64,000 nt of DNA, from NCBI RefSeq assembly GCF_900105045.1, contig NZ_LT629739.1, positions 2,480,001-2,544,000 on the forward strand, read 5' to 3'. Positions 27,557-36,278 of this stretch are shown here, piece after piece. Positions within the stretch are counted from its first letter, which is position 1; each line of letters opens with the position of its first letter. The notes beneath the pieces were generated by a model, which was not told the origin of the DNA, did not search any database, and saw only the letters and a list, made by a program, of their open reading frames with translations. The translations under genes were made by a program, and so were the position numbers. The stretch comes from Brevibacterium picturae (lineage in GTDB: Bacteria > Actinomycetota > Actinomycetes > Actinomycetales > Brevibacteriaceae).

Positions 27557-29188
27557 ATGAAACGTCGAACTGGTGCAAAGGCAGTGGCCATCGCCGCTGC
27601 CGGCGCTTTGCTACTCTCGGCATGCTCGACCTCGACCACTGGTGGAGACGGCGACGGTGGCGGTGAATCCCTCACAGTGGGCACCACAGACAAGGTAGTC
27701 GCCCTCGACCCGGCCGGTGCCTATGACAACGGAAGCTCGCTCGTCGAACAGCAGATCTACCCGTTCATCCTGGCGTACAAGCCAGGTACTGCGGAACTCA
27801 ACCCCTCGATCGCGGAGTCCGCGGACTTCAGCGAACCGACCAAGTACGAAGTCAAACTCAAAGACGGAATGAAGTTCGCCAACGGCAACGAGCTCACCTC
27901 CTCGGACGTGAAGTTCTCGTTCGACCGACAGCTGAAGATTCAGGATCCGAACGGACCGTCGTCCCTCCTCGGCGGCCTGGAATCGGTGGAGACCCCGGAC
28001 GAGTCCACGGTCATCTTCAACCTCAAGCGCAAGAACGACCAGACCTGGCCCGGCGTCCTGGCCAGCGCCGCGGGACCGATCGTCGATGAAGACGTGTTCG
28101 AACCGGACAAGATCACCGAAAATCAGGCGATCGTCGACGGCAAGGCCTTCGCCGGCCCGTACACGATCGCCGGGTTCGACTTCAACAAGCTGATCACGTA
28201 CAAGGCCTACGACGGCTACCAGGGCTACCTGGAGCCGGCGAAGACCGAAACCGTGCAGATGAAGTACTTCTCGGATGCCAACAACATGAAGCTCGACGTC
28301 CAAGAGGGCAAGATCGACGTGGCCTGGCGTTCGCTCTCGGCTACCGACATCGAAGACCTCGGCACCAAGGAGGACCTCAAGGTCCACAAGGGCCCCGGTG
28401 GCGAGATCCGCTACATCGTGTTCAACATGGACACGATGCCCTTCGGCGCGAAGACCGAGAACGCCGACGAAGAGAAGTCGTTGGCCGTGCGTCAGGCCAT
28501 GGCGGACTCGGTCGATCGCCAGGCGATCGCCTCGCAGGTCTACAAGGACACCTTCACCCCTCTGTACTCGCACGTTCCGGAGGGGCTGCCCGGCGCCGAC
28601 GATCCGCTCAAGTCGGAATACGGAGACGGGCAGGGCGGTCCCGATGTCGACAAGGCCAAGAAGGCCCTCAAGGACGCCGGAGTCGAAACCCCTGTCAAAC
28701 TCAACCTGCAGTACAACCCAGACCACTACGGTCCCTCCTCGGGCGATGAGTACGCCCTGGTCAAGGATCAGCTGGACAAGACGGGGCTGTTCGATGTCAG
28801 CCTCCAGTCGACCGAATGGGTGCAGTACAACAAGGACCGCACCGCCGATGCCTACCCGATGTACCAGTTGGGCTGGTTCCCGGACTACTCGGACGCGGAC
28901 AACTACCTGGTGCCCTTCTTCTACGACACGGATGAGACCCCGAGCTTCTTGGGCAACCACTACCGTGACAAGGAGATGAACAAGCAGCTCAACGCCCAGT
29001 CGTCCATCGACGACAAGGGCAAGCGTGCGGAAGCGCTGAAGAAGATCCAGGGGCAGCTTGCCGAAGAGCTGCCGACTCTGCCGCTGCTCCAGGGCAGTCA
29101 GATCGCGGTGTCCGGCAAGGACGTCAAGGGCGTCGATGACACCCTCGACCCCGCGTTCCAGTTCCGGTTGGCGCTGCTGAGCAAGTGA
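27557..29188 (+). CDS. Peptide ABC transporter substrate-binding lipoprotein (family 5)
   Basis: A 543-residue lipoprotein: a lysine/arginine N-terminus, a hydrophobic stretch and the lipobox LLLSACS, followed by a Gly-rich linker. The mature part has the family-5 features VKLKDGMKFANGNELTSSDV, DGKAFAGPYTIAGFD and the C-terminal LGWFPDYSDADNYLVPFF. ATG 27557 follows AAGGAA; an in-frame ATG at 27542 has no ribosome-binding site. It binds di- or oligopeptides (nickel and other ligands are known in the family) and passes them to the permeases downstream. A hairpin after the gene may keep its mRNA more abundant. Confidence 0.92.
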   Translation: MKRRTGAKAVAIAAAGALLLSACSTSTTGGDGDGGGESLTVGTTDKVVALDPAGAYDNGSSLVEQQIYPFILAYKPGTAELNPSIAESADFSEPTKYEVKLKDGMKFANGNELTSSDVKFSFDRQLKIQDPNGPSSLLGGLESVETPDESTVIFNLKRKNDQTWPGVLASAAGPIVDEDVFEPDKITENQAIVDGKAFAGPYTIAGFDFNKLITYKAYDGYQGYLEPAKTETVQMKYFSDANNMKLDVQEGKIDVAWRSLSATDIEDLGTKEDLKVHKGPGGEIRYIVFNMDTMPFGAKTENADEEKSLAVRQAMADSVDRQAIASQVYKDTFTPLYSHVPEGLPGADDPLKSEYGDGQGGPDVDKAKKALKDAGVETPVKLNLQYNPDHYGPSSGDEYALVKDQLDKTGLFDVSLQSTEWVQYNKDRTADAYPMYQLGWFPDYSDADNYLVPFFYDTDETPSFLGNHYRDKEMNKQLNAQSSIDDKGKRAEALKKIQGQLAEELPTLPLLQGSQIAVSGKDVKGVDDTLDPAFQFRLALLSK

Positions 29189-29306
29189 GCACTGCCGAAC
29201 CAGTGACCCCTGTCGAACCAGTGAGGTCGCGAACCACACGCGTCGCCACCAGTGGGAGCGTGCGTACGGAAATGCCCCGACGAGCACCGAACTGATCGTC
29301 GACACG

Positions 29307-29342
29307 AGGTGCAGGTGAGCCCCGTCGGGCCCACCTGCACCT
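29307..29342 (+). terminator. Hairpin between binding protein and permease genes
   Basis: AGGTGCAGGTG (29307-29317) pairs with CACCTGCACCT (29332-29342), and GCCC/GGGC pair inside. It lies in the 286-base gap after the binding-protein gene. Such partial terminators or 3' stabilisers are common in ABC operons and raise the binding protein over the permeases. Confidence 0.6.
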
Positions 29343-29474
29343 TGTGGTGCGTTCGCACCCCGGCGTCCCGACACCTGGGCACCCGGTCGCCCGGGCGGCG
29401 TCACGATCGACGCCCGATGAAATCACCGTCGACCGACGCCACAGCCGTCTATTGACGAAAGCCAAAAGGAACAC

Positions 29475-30566
29475 ATGTCTGCAGCCATCAGCGAACCAGA
29501 GGCAGAAGCCGCCGAGACTTCGGTCGCGGTGAAGAAGCCCGCGGGAGGCGGATTGGGACGCTACGTCCTCGTCCGGTTCCTCCTCATCATTCCCACCATC
29601 TTCATTCTCACCACACTCGTCTTCTTCCTCATGCGGATCACCGGTGACCCGATCACCGCATCCATGGGCGGACGCCTGACCGAGGCTCAGCTGGCCGAGC
29701 GCATTCAGGCCGCCGGCTACGATCGCCCACTTCTCGTCCAGTACTTCGAATACATGGGCAACCTGCTCAAGGGCGATTTCGGCACAGCGATCTCCGATGG
29801 ACAGCCCGTGTCGAGCATTCTCCTCAACTACGGAGCCGCGACCGTCGAGCTCGTCTTCTACGCCCTCATCGTCGCATTGATCCTCGGCATCCCCCTGGGA
29901 ATGCTCGCCGCCTACCACCGGGACAAGGCGCCGGATGCCGCACTGCGCATCCTCGCGATCCTCGGCTACGCCACCCCGGTGTTCTTCGCCGGCATGATCC
30001 TCAAACTGATCTTCGGCGTCTTCCTGCCGATCCTGCCCATCGCGGGGCGCGGAACCACGCAGACCGAATACATCATGTCCGGGGTGGTCTCGCCCACCCA
30101 GATCTACCTCATCGATGCGATCCGCATCGGCAACTTCGAAGTCCTCGGCGATGTGCTCGCCCACGCGGTCCTGCCGGCCGTCGCCCTCGGTGTGCTCACG
30201 GCGGGAGTCTTCCTCCGCCTCGTGCGCACCAACCTCATCGGCACCCTGGGCCAGCAGTACATCGACTCGGGGCGGTCCCGCGGAATCTCCGAATACCGCC
30301 TGGTCACCAAGCACGCCTACCGTCCGGCGCTGATTCCGATCATCACGGTCATGGGCATGCAGATCGCGCTCATGCTCGCCGGTGCAGTGCTCACGGAGAC
30401 GACCTTCGGATGGCAGGGCCTCGGCTTCAAGCTGGCCGAATATCTCACCGCCCGTGACTTCGTCGCCGTCCAGGGAATCGTGGTCTTCCTCGCCGTCATC
30501 GTGGCGCTGACCAACTTCCTCGTCGACGTCATCGCCGCCTTCATCGACCCCCGAGTGAGGTACTGA
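29475..30566 (+). CDS. Dipeptide ABC transporter permease (DppB-like)
   Basis: A 363-residue permease. After a polar 27-residue leader come GRYVLVRFLLIIPTIFILTT and the family loop RITGDPITASMGGRLTEAQL, then YFEYMGNLLKGDFGTAISDG. The EAA region reads DSGRSRGISEYRLVTKHAYR, where the ATPase docks, and ETTFGWQGLGFKLAEYLTAR is also diagnostic. Six spans are expected. AAAAGGAA precedes ATG. It overlaps the next gene by one base (TGATG). Confidence 0.93.
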   Translation: MSAAISEPEAEAAETSVAVKKPAGGGLGRYVLVRFLLIIPTIFILTTLVFFLMRITGDPITASMGGRLTEAQLAERIQAAGYDRPLLVQYFEYMGNLLKGDFGTAISDGQPVSSILLNYGAATVELVFYALIVALILGIPLGMLAAYHRDKAPDAALRILAILGYATPVFFAGMILKLIFGVFLPILPIAGRGTTQTEYIMSGVVSPTQIYLIDAIRIGNFEVLGDVLAHAVLPAVALGVLTAGVFLRLVRTNLIGTLGQQYIDSGRSRGISEYRLVTKHAYRPALIPIITVMGMQIALMLAGAVLTETTFGWQGLGFKLAEYLTARDFVAVQGIVVFLAVIVALTNFLVDVIAAFIDPRVRY

Positions 30567-31615
30567 TGTCCACTCCAGACAACACAACGCAGGCCCCGGA
30601 CAACACATCGCAGACCCCGGACGGCAAAGCTAAGAAATCCTGGTTCAGCCGTCTTCCGATCGTCTCCCACCTGCGGCAGTCGGTCGGCCTCCAGCGAGGG
30701 ATGCTCATCACCGGGCTCATTCTGTGCGGCATCGTCCTCATCTGCGCGATCTTCGCGCCGCTGATCGCCCCCTACGGCTTCAACCAGCTCGGCACTTCCG
30801 AGGGCAACTTCGGGTCGAAGCTGCCGCCCGGCGGCACCCACATCTGGGGTACGACGGTCGGCGGCTACGACGTCTTCTCCCGCGTGGTCTGGGGCGCCCA
30901 AACCGCAGTGTCCGTCATCATCGTGGCCGTGATCATGTCGATCTTCGCCGGCGTCATCCTGGGACTCATCTCGGGCTACCTCGGCGGCTGGCTCGACCGA
31001 ATCCTCGTCGTCATCGCCGACGCGGTCTACGCCTTCCCGACCCTGCTGCTCGCCCTCGTCATGTCGATTGCGATCTCCGGAGGGCAGTCGAGTGCGTGGG
31101 GCGGCATCGCCGCGGCCGCGTTCTCGATCACCGTGGTCTTCATTCCGCAGTACTTCCGCGTCGTCCGCGCGGAGACTCTGCGGCTCAAGGCAGAGCCCTT
31201 CGTGGAGTCGGCGATCGTCCTCGGCGCCTCGAAGACCCGGATCATCTCGAAGCACATCTTCCGCAATGCTACGCGCACCCTGCCGCTGATCTTCACCCTC
31301 AACTCCTCCGAGGCGATTCTGACTCTGGCCGGGCTCGGGTTCCTGGGCTTCGGAATCGAACCCACCTCGGCGTCGGAATGGGGTTACGACCTCAATAAGG
31401 CGCTGCCGGATGTGACCAGCGGTGTGTGGTGGACCTCCGTGTTCCCGGGCCTGGCGATCGTGCTCACGGTCCTGGGCATCACACTGGTCGGTGAATCGAT
31501 GAACGACCTCAACGATCCGCGTCTGCGGGTGCGTCGCAAAGCGAAGACGAAGGGCGCCAAGGCGGCGAAGGCCGTCACCTCATCGAGCGACAACGAGACT
31601 GCGGAGGCCAAGTGA
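30566..31615 (+). CDS. Dipeptide ABC transporter permease (DppC-like)
   Basis: A 349-residue permease with a Thr/Asn/Gln-rich N-terminal tail that contains a small internal repeat (APDNTSQTPDG). Typical sequences are IFAPLIAPYGFNQL, GTTVGGYDVFSRVVWGAQTA, the EAA-like ESAIVLGASKTRIISKHIFR and EAILTLAGLGFLGFGIEPTS. The C-terminus is rich in Lys and Ala. It forms the pore together with the DppB-like protein. The next gene starts on its stop codon. Confidence 0.93.
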   Translation: MSTPDNTTQAPDNTSQTPDGKAKKSWFSRLPIVSHLRQSVGLQRGMLITGLILCGIVLICAIFAPLIAPYGFNQLGTSEGNFGSKLPPGGTHIWGTTVGGYDVFSRVVWGAQTAVSVIIVAVIMSIFAGVILGLISGYLGGWLDRILVVIADAVYAFPTLLLALVMSIAISGGQSSAWGGIAAAAFSITVVFIPQYFRVVRAETLRLKAEPFVESAIVLGASKTRIISKHIFRNATRTLPLIFTLNSSEAILTLAGLGFLGFGIEPTSASEWGYDLNKALPDVTSGVWWTSVFPGLAIVLTVLGITLVGESMNDLNDPRLRVRRKAKTKGAKAAKAVTSSSDNETAEAK

Positions 31616-33513
31616 TGAGTGAGAACGTGGGAAACAACAGCACCGGAGCATCGGGCGGCACAGAAAACCCGGGCGGCACAGTCGATACGGGCGGCACAGA
31701 TAGTCCGAGCGGCACCGCCGGTGCGGCGAAGAGCATCCTCGACGTCGACGGCCTCGATGTCACGTTCTCCACCGACGGCGGCGACGTCCACGCGGTGAAG
31801 AACGTGACCCTGTCGGTCACCCCGGGGGAGGTGCTCGCGATCGTGGGCGAATCCGGCTCCGGCAAGACCGTGACCGCGCGCAGCATCCTCGGGCTCCTGC
31901 CGGAGACCGCGCAGCGTTCGGGTGCCGTGATCGTCTCCGGCAAGGACGTTCTCAGCGTCTCCGGAGAACAGCTGCGCAAGATGCGCGGGACCGACGTGTC
32001 GATGGTGTTCCAGGAGCCCTCGACGGCGCTCAACCCCGTCTACACGGTGGGATGGCAGATCGCCGAAGGCCTGCGTGCCCACAACAAACGAGCGAGCAAG
32101 GCCGAACTCAAGACCAAGGTCATCGCAGCGATGGAACAGGTCGGAATCCCCGACGCGCAGAACCGCTTCGACTACTACCCGCACCAGTTCTCCGGCGGGC
32201 AGAAGCAGCGCATCGTCATCGCCATGGCCCTGGCTCTCGGGGCCGAGCTCATCGTCGCCGACGAACCGACGACCGCCCTCGACGTCACCGTCCAGGCCGA
32301 GATCCTCGACCTGTTGCGGGACCTGCGCGACGAGACGGGCACCGCGATCGTGCTCATCACCCACAACATGGGAGTCGTCGCCGACCTCGCCGACAGGGTG
32401 GCCGTGATGTACCGCGGAGACCTCGTCGAGGTGTCATCGGTCAAGCAGCTCTTCAACGATCCGAAGGAACAGTACACGCGCGACCTCCTCGGCGCCGTTC
32501 CCCGACTGGGTTCGACGGTCGCCGGCAGTCGCAAGGCCGCTGCCGCGGAGGCTGCGGAAGCTGCCAGCCCCGATGCGAAGGACAGGGGCGAGGGCGCCCC
32601 GGCAACCGCCTCGGCGGGGGAGGCCCCGGACACGGGGGAGGCCCCGGCTGCTGCGGACTCCGGCAAGCCACGCGACGAACGCGAATCCGTCGTCGTCGCT
32701 CGCAACCTCGATATCGTCTACCCGGGAGGCTTCGGTCGCTCGGACTTCCAGGCGGTGTCGTCGGTCAGCTTCGACATCAAGGCCGGCGAAGTCTACGGGC
32801 TGGTGGGCGAATCCGGATCGGGCAAGACCACGATCGGGCGTGCCATTGCCGGCCTGACCAGGGCCAGCGGGGGCAGCCTCCAGGTGCTCGGACACGAAAT
32901 GGTCGGGTTCAAGGAGCGAACGTTCTCTCCGATCAGGCGCCGGATCGGGTTCGTCTTCCAGGACCCGGCGGCCTCATTCAACCCGCACCTGACGGTCGGA
33001 GAGTGTGTGGCGGAACCGTTCGCCATCCATCGGCGGGACATGACGCCGAAGGACCGTGAGAAGCGGGTGCTCGAACTGCTCGACTCTGTGCAGCTGCCCA
33101 ACGCCTATGGAGCCAGGTATCCGCACGAGCTCTCGGGCGGCCAGCGCCAGAGAGCTTCCCTGGCACGCGGTCTGGCCCTCGATCCGGAGCTGCTCATCGC
33201 CGATGAGCCGACCTCGGCCCTCGACGTGTCGGTGCAGGCCAAGGTGCTCGAGCTATTCGTCGATCTGCAGAACAGGTTCGACTTCGCGGCCCTATTCATC
33301 AGCCATGACTTGGCCGTCGTCGACATGCTCTCCGATCGCATCGGGGTCCTGTTCCAAGGCGAATTGCTGGAAGAAGGCACCGGCGAGCAGGTACTCGGCT
33401 CACCGAGCAGCGACTACACGAAGCGACTCATCGCCTCGCTGCCGGTGCCCGACCCGGACGAGCAGGCACAGCGCCGTGAACTCGCCCGCAACCTGCGCAC
33501 CGCCGCGAGCTGA
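31615..33513 (+). CDS. Fused dipeptide ABC transporter ATPase (DppD-DppF)
   Basis: A 632-residue protein with two complete ATPase domains. First domain: Walker A GESGSGKTVTARS, signature QFSGGQKQRIVIAMALA, Walker B LIVADEPTTALDVT. Second domain: GESGSGKTTIGRA, ELSGGQRQRASLARGL, LLIADEPTSALDVS. Each ends in the oligopeptide-type tail. They are joined by an Ala/Glu/Gly-rich linker of about 55 residues (GEGAPATASAGEAPDTGEAP). The N-terminal leader is a Gly/Thr repeat. In most operons these are two genes. ATG 31615 shares its first base with the preceding stop; a GTG at 31612 is the alternative. Confidence 0.93.
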   Translation: MSENVGNNSTGASGGTENPGGTVDTGGTDSPSGTAGAAKSILDVDGLDVTFSTDGGDVHAVKNVTLSVTPGEVLAIVGESGSGKTVTARSILGLLPETAQRSGAVIVSGKDVLSVSGEQLRKMRGTDVSMVFQEPSTALNPVYTVGWQIAEGLRAHNKRASKAELKTKVIAAMEQVGIPDAQNRFDYYPHQFSGGQKQRIVIAMALALGAELIVADEPTTALDVTVQAEILDLLRDLRDETGTAIVLITHNMGVVADLADRVAVMYRGDLVEVSSVKQLFNDPKEQYTRDLLGAVPRLGSTVAGSRKAAAAEAAEAASPDAKDRGEGAPATASAGEAPDTGEAPAAADSGKPRDERESVVVARNLDIVYPGGFGRSDFQAVSSVSFDIKAGEVYGLVGESGSGKTTIGRAIAGLTRASGGSLQVLGHEMVGFKERTFSPIRRRIGFVFQDPAASFNPHLTVGECVAEPFAIHRRDMTPKDREKRVLELLDSVQLPNAYGARYPHELSGGQRQRASLARGLALDPELLIADEPTSALDVSVQAKVLELFVDLQNRFDFAALFISHDLAVVDMLSDRIGVLFQGELLEEGTGEQVLGSPSSDYTKRLIASLPVPDPDEQAQRRELARNLRTAAS

Positions 33514-33532
33514 GGCCGCGGGTGCCGCGTCC

Positions 33533-33593
33533 GCTGGGGCTGGGTCGCGCCCGCTGGGGCTGGAGTGGCGGCTGGGGCTGAGCCGTCGGCTGG
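33533..33593. repeat. Imperfect GCTGGGGCTG repeat
   Basis: GCTGGGGCTG recurs at 33533, 33553 and 33571, with a shorter GCTGG at 33589, at 18-20 base spacing, just after the fused ATPase gene. No function is apparent. Confidence 0.5.
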
Positions 33594-33602
33594 ACTAAAA
33601 AT

Positions 33603-33654
33603 ACTCGAAGGGACTAATCACGCGCGGCGCCGGACGTGATTAGTCCCTTCGAGT
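33603..33654. terminator. Long hairpin (20-bp perfect stem), bidirectional
   Basis: Arms at 33603-33622 and 33635-33654 pair perfectly around a GC-rich 12-base loop. On the minus strand the stem is followed by ATTTTTAG, a real U-run, so it should terminate the TetR gene well; on the plus strand it ends the dipeptide operon without a U-run. Confidence 0.8.
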
Positions 33655-33722
33655 TCAAATAGTGATTCCCGCCCGCGCCGAAGGCTGGCCCGCGCCGGGG
33701 GTCGGCCTTCGGCCGTGTGGGC

Positions 33723-34388
33723 TCAGTGCTGTGCGTCGTCGGAGATGAAGTCGAGCATGCCTGCCTGGTTGATCGGCAGGGCCATCAGGCGGTCGAGTTC
33801 CTCCGTGCTGGGATCGAGGCCCAGGATGCGCAGCGAGTACTGGGTGAAATCGCGCTCGATGACATCCGGCGTCAGGTCGCCGGTGGGCCGGTACCAGAGT
33901 GAGAGCGAGTTGCAGATCGAGTGGATCGCACGTGTCACAAGCTGTGCGCTGTCGACGTCGAACGTTCCGGCATCGATGCCTGATTGGACGATGTCGCCCA
34001 TGATGTCTCGCGCCTCGCGCTGGAGCTCTTTGACGCGGGTGGCATTGTCCCCGGTCAGTCGTTCGGTGTCGCGTAGCAGCACAGTGGACACCGAGACGTT
34101 CTCCATGCGGTACCGGGACAGGTAGCGCACGGCCACGGTCAGCTGCTCGGTGGGATCATCGCCCACCTCGGCGATGACGGCTCGACTGTGTTCGCTGTAC
34201 CAGGTGTACGCCGTGTGCACGAGCTCGTACAGAGCTTCCTGCTTGGACGGGAAGTAATAGTAGAGTGCGGACAGACTCAGTCCGGCGGCTTGTGCGATAT
34301 CGCGGATGGAGGCACCGTCGAAGCCTTTTGCGGCGAAGGTGTCCCGAGCCGAGCGGAGGATGTTGTTGCGGCCGTTGGTAGATTTCAC
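33723..34388 (-). CDS. TetR-family regulator
   Basis: A 221-residue regulator started at GTG 34388, ten bases after AGGAG. The helix-turn-helix is AARDTFAAKGFDGASIRDIA and AAGLSLSALYYYFPSKQEAL. The C-terminal domain has YRMENVSVSTVLLRDTERL and a final FTQYSLRILGLDPS, resembling KstR2-like regulators of lipid or acyl-CoA metabolism. It is divergent from the FMN reductase and lies near a short-chain dehydrogenase of the HSD10 type, either of which could be a target. The ligand is unknown. Confidence 0.87.
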   Translation of the reverse strand: MKSTNGRNNILRSARDTFAAKGFDGASIRDIAQAAGLSLSALYYYFPSKQEALYELVHTAYTWYSEHSRAVIAEVGDDPTEQLTVAVRYLSRYRMENVSVSTVLLRDTERLTGDNATRVKELQREARDIMGDIVQSGIDAGTFDVDSAQLVTRAIHSICNSLSLWYRPTGDLTPDVIERDFTQYSLRILGLDPSTEELDRLMALPINQAGMLDFISDDAQH

Positions 34389-34710
34389 GGTGCTTGGACT
34401 CCTAGGCGGTCGGATATCGAACAATCTTTCACTTGCCAATCGAGAATACATGACGTTGCCCGGTGAATGGCCGCTTCCGCCCAGAATTCGCGGATCTGTG
34501 CGCTGCCGAGGGCACGCACGCTCAGGTCGGCATGAACCCGAGTGTCCGAACGAGCAGGCGAACGTGACGGCGATCACGCACGAATTCGGAATTATTGACG
34601 TTTCAACAAGGTTGCCCGGATGTGTGGAACACGGCAGGGGACTGCCGCTTCCGACCACCTGAAACCAGCACCACCAGAAACCGAACACCGACACCGAACA
34701 GAGGACGGAC
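34389..34710. other. Divergent gap between TetR gene and FMN reductase
   Basis: The 322 bases contain AGGAG for the TetR gene near 34399-34403 and GAGGA before the reductase. TATTGACG with a palindromic TTGACGTTTCAA overlaps about 34595-34608. No small gene or clear operator for the TetR protein was found. Confidence 0.35.
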
Positions 34711-35292
34711 ATGCTCAACATCGCCATCATTCCCGGAACTTCGCGCCCGCAGGCACTCAACCCGCAGATCGTCGCCTGGGCCAAGGAACAGCTGGCCGGG
34801 CGTGAGGACGTCCGCGCCGAGGTCGTAGACTTCGGTGACTTCGACCTGCCGCTGCTCGACGAGGTCATTCCGGCCGGCGCGAACATGTACCAGAACGACC
34901 ACACCAAGGCCTGGGGCGCCAAGCTCGCCGAGTTCGACGCCTTCATCTTCGTCACCCCCGAGTACAACCACTCGATCTCCGGATCGCTGAAAAATGCGCT
35001 CGACTTCGTCGCCAGCGAGTTCAATCACAAGGTCGCTGGCATCGTGAACTACGGCGCAGACAAGGGTGTGCGCGCCGCCGAGCACCTGCGCCACATCCTC
35101 GCCAACTACAAGCTCGCCGTCGTGCGCGACCAGGCCTCCTTCAGCCTCTTCACCGACTTCGCCGACGGAGTCTTCACCCCGACCGAGGTCTCAGCGACCC
35201 CGTTCGCGTCCATGGCCGATGACCTCGTGAGCTGGGGCGAAGCCCTGAAGTCCGTGCGCGAGGACGCGGATTCCGAGGACCAGGCCGCCTGA
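34711..35292 (+). CDS. NAD(P)H-dependent FMN reductase
   Basis: A 193-residue flavodoxin-fold oxidoreductase. The phosphate loop IIPGTSRPQALNPQIVAWAK and the second flavin motif VTPEYNHSISGSLKNALDFV are diagnostic of the NADPH-dependent FMN reductase (SsuE/ArsH/chromate reductase) group. It reduces flavin, quinones or similar acceptors in the cytoplasm. GAGGA lies before ATG. It is monocistronic and followed by a hairpin. The physiological acceptor is not visible in the sequence. Confidence 0.92.
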   Translation: MLNIAIIPGTSRPQALNPQIVAWAKEQLAGREDVRAEVVDFGDFDLPLLDEVIPAGANMYQNDHTKAWGAKLAEFDAFIFVTPEYNHSISGSLKNALDFVASEFNHKVAGIVNYGADKGVRAAEHLRHILANYKLAVVRDQASFSLFTDFADGVFTPTEVSATPFASMADDLVSWGEALKSVREDADSEDQAA

Positions 35293-35351
35293 TCGTCGCC
35301 CAGCGCATCGTCTGCGGCTGAGGAGAAGACTCCTCCGCAGCTGACACCCTT

Positions 35352-35384
35352 GAAGCCCGCCGCACCGAAAGGTCGGCGGGCTTC
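35352..35384 (+). terminator. Hairpin terminator after FMN reductase
   Basis: GAAGCCCGCCG (35352-35362) pairs with CGGCGGGCTTC (35374-35384) across an 11-base loop. It lies 60 bases after the stop. Confidence 0.75.
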
Positions 35385-35461
35385 GGTCGTGCCCGGACCT
35401 GACAGGCTTGCGTTAAAGTCGAACCAACTCAAACGTTCACTCAGTGATGCGAAGGACACTT

Positions 35462-36223
35462 ATGGATCTCAACAACACAGTCGCACTCGTCACCGGCGGC
35501 GCCTCCGGGCTCGGCCGCGCCACCACGGAACGGCTCCTGGCCGCCGGCGCCCATGTCGTCATGGTCGATCTCAACGCCGAGGTGGGCCAGCAGGTGGCGG
35601 CCGAACTGGGCGAGAGCGCCCACTTCGTCACCGCCGACGTCACGAACGAGGACCAGGTCCAGGCCGCCGTCGACACGGCAACCGGTCTCGGGCAGCTGCG
35701 CGTCGTCGTCAACTGCGCGGGAGTCGCGACTCCCGGCAAGCTCGTCTCGCGCAAGGGACCGCTGGCCCTGGACGCCTTCTCGCAGGTGCTCAATATCAAC
35801 GTCGTCGGCACCGTCAACGTGTGCCGTCTGGCCGCTGCTGCGATGCAGGCTCAGGAAGCCGATGGTGAAGAGCGCGGCGTCATCGTCAACACCGCCTCGG
35901 TCGCGGCCTTCGACGGACAGATCGGACAGATCGCCTACTCCGCGTCGAAGGGCGCCATCGCCTCGGTGACCCTGCCGATGGCACGCGAGCTGGCCGCCTC
36001 ACAGATTCGTGTCGTGACGATCGCGCCGGGCATCTTCGAGACCCCGATGATGGCCGGCCTGCCCGAGGAAGCGCAGGAGTCCCTGGCGAAGTCGATCCCC
36101 CACCCCTCCCGGTTGGGCAAGGCAACGGAGTACGCGCAACTCGTCGAATCGATCGTGGCCAACCCGATGCTCAACGGTGAGACCATCCGCCTCGACGGCG
36201 CGATCCGCATGGCTCCGAAATGA
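35462..36223 (+). CDS. Short-chain dehydrogenase (3-hydroxyacyl-CoA dehydrogenase, HSD10 type)
   Basis: A 253-residue SDR. ATG 35462 follows GAAGGA and gives the expected short start [20 protein letters not shown] with the TGxxxGxG cofactor loop. The Asp at the end of the second strand (VVMVDLNAE) indicates NAD preference. Then NCAG, the catalytic Ser in [10 protein letters not shown], and [25 protein letters not shown] and [20 protein letters not shown] match type-2 3-hydroxyacyl-CoA dehydrogenases, which oxidise hydroxyacyl-CoA in fatty acid or branched-chain amino acid breakdown. It is monocistronic. Confidence 0.9.
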   Translation: MDLNNTVALVTGGASGLGRATTERLLAAGAHVVMVDLNAEVGQQVAAELGESAHFVTADVTNEDQVQAAVDTATGLGQLRVVVNCAGVATPGKLVSRKGPLALDAFSQVLNINVVGTVNVCRLAAAAMQAQEADGEERGVIVNTASVAAFDGQIGQIAYSASKGAIASVTLPMARELAASQIRVVTIAPGIFETPMMAGLPEEAQESLAKSIPHPSRLGKATEYAQLVESIVANPMLNGETIRLDGAIRMAPK

Positions 36224-36247
36224 TCTGAACTCAGCGCCGGTCGTTCG

Positions 36248-36272
36248 GCGCCCGTCGCTCAGTGCCGGGCGC
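36248..36272. terminator. Short GC hairpin in convergent gap
   Basis: GCGCCCG (36248-36254) and CGGGCGC (36266-36272) pair between the SDR gene and the convergent response regulator. There is no U-run, and the surrounding GCGCC repeats allow other foldings. Confidence 0.4.
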
Positions 36273-36278
36273 TGTCGC

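Noticed and set aside
27611..29404. 597-codon antisense frame opposite the peptide-binding lipoprotein
   Set aside because: No motifs, composition of a shadow frame, and it covers a clear lipoprotein gene and the following hairpin.
29124..30608. 494-codon antisense frame opposite the DppB-like permease
   Set aside because: Acidic, His-rich shadow of membrane codons without any recognisable domain.
36248..36272. Strong terminator in the SDR/response regulator gap
   Set aside because: Only seven paired bases among GCGCC repeats with alternative pairings; listed with low confidence only.
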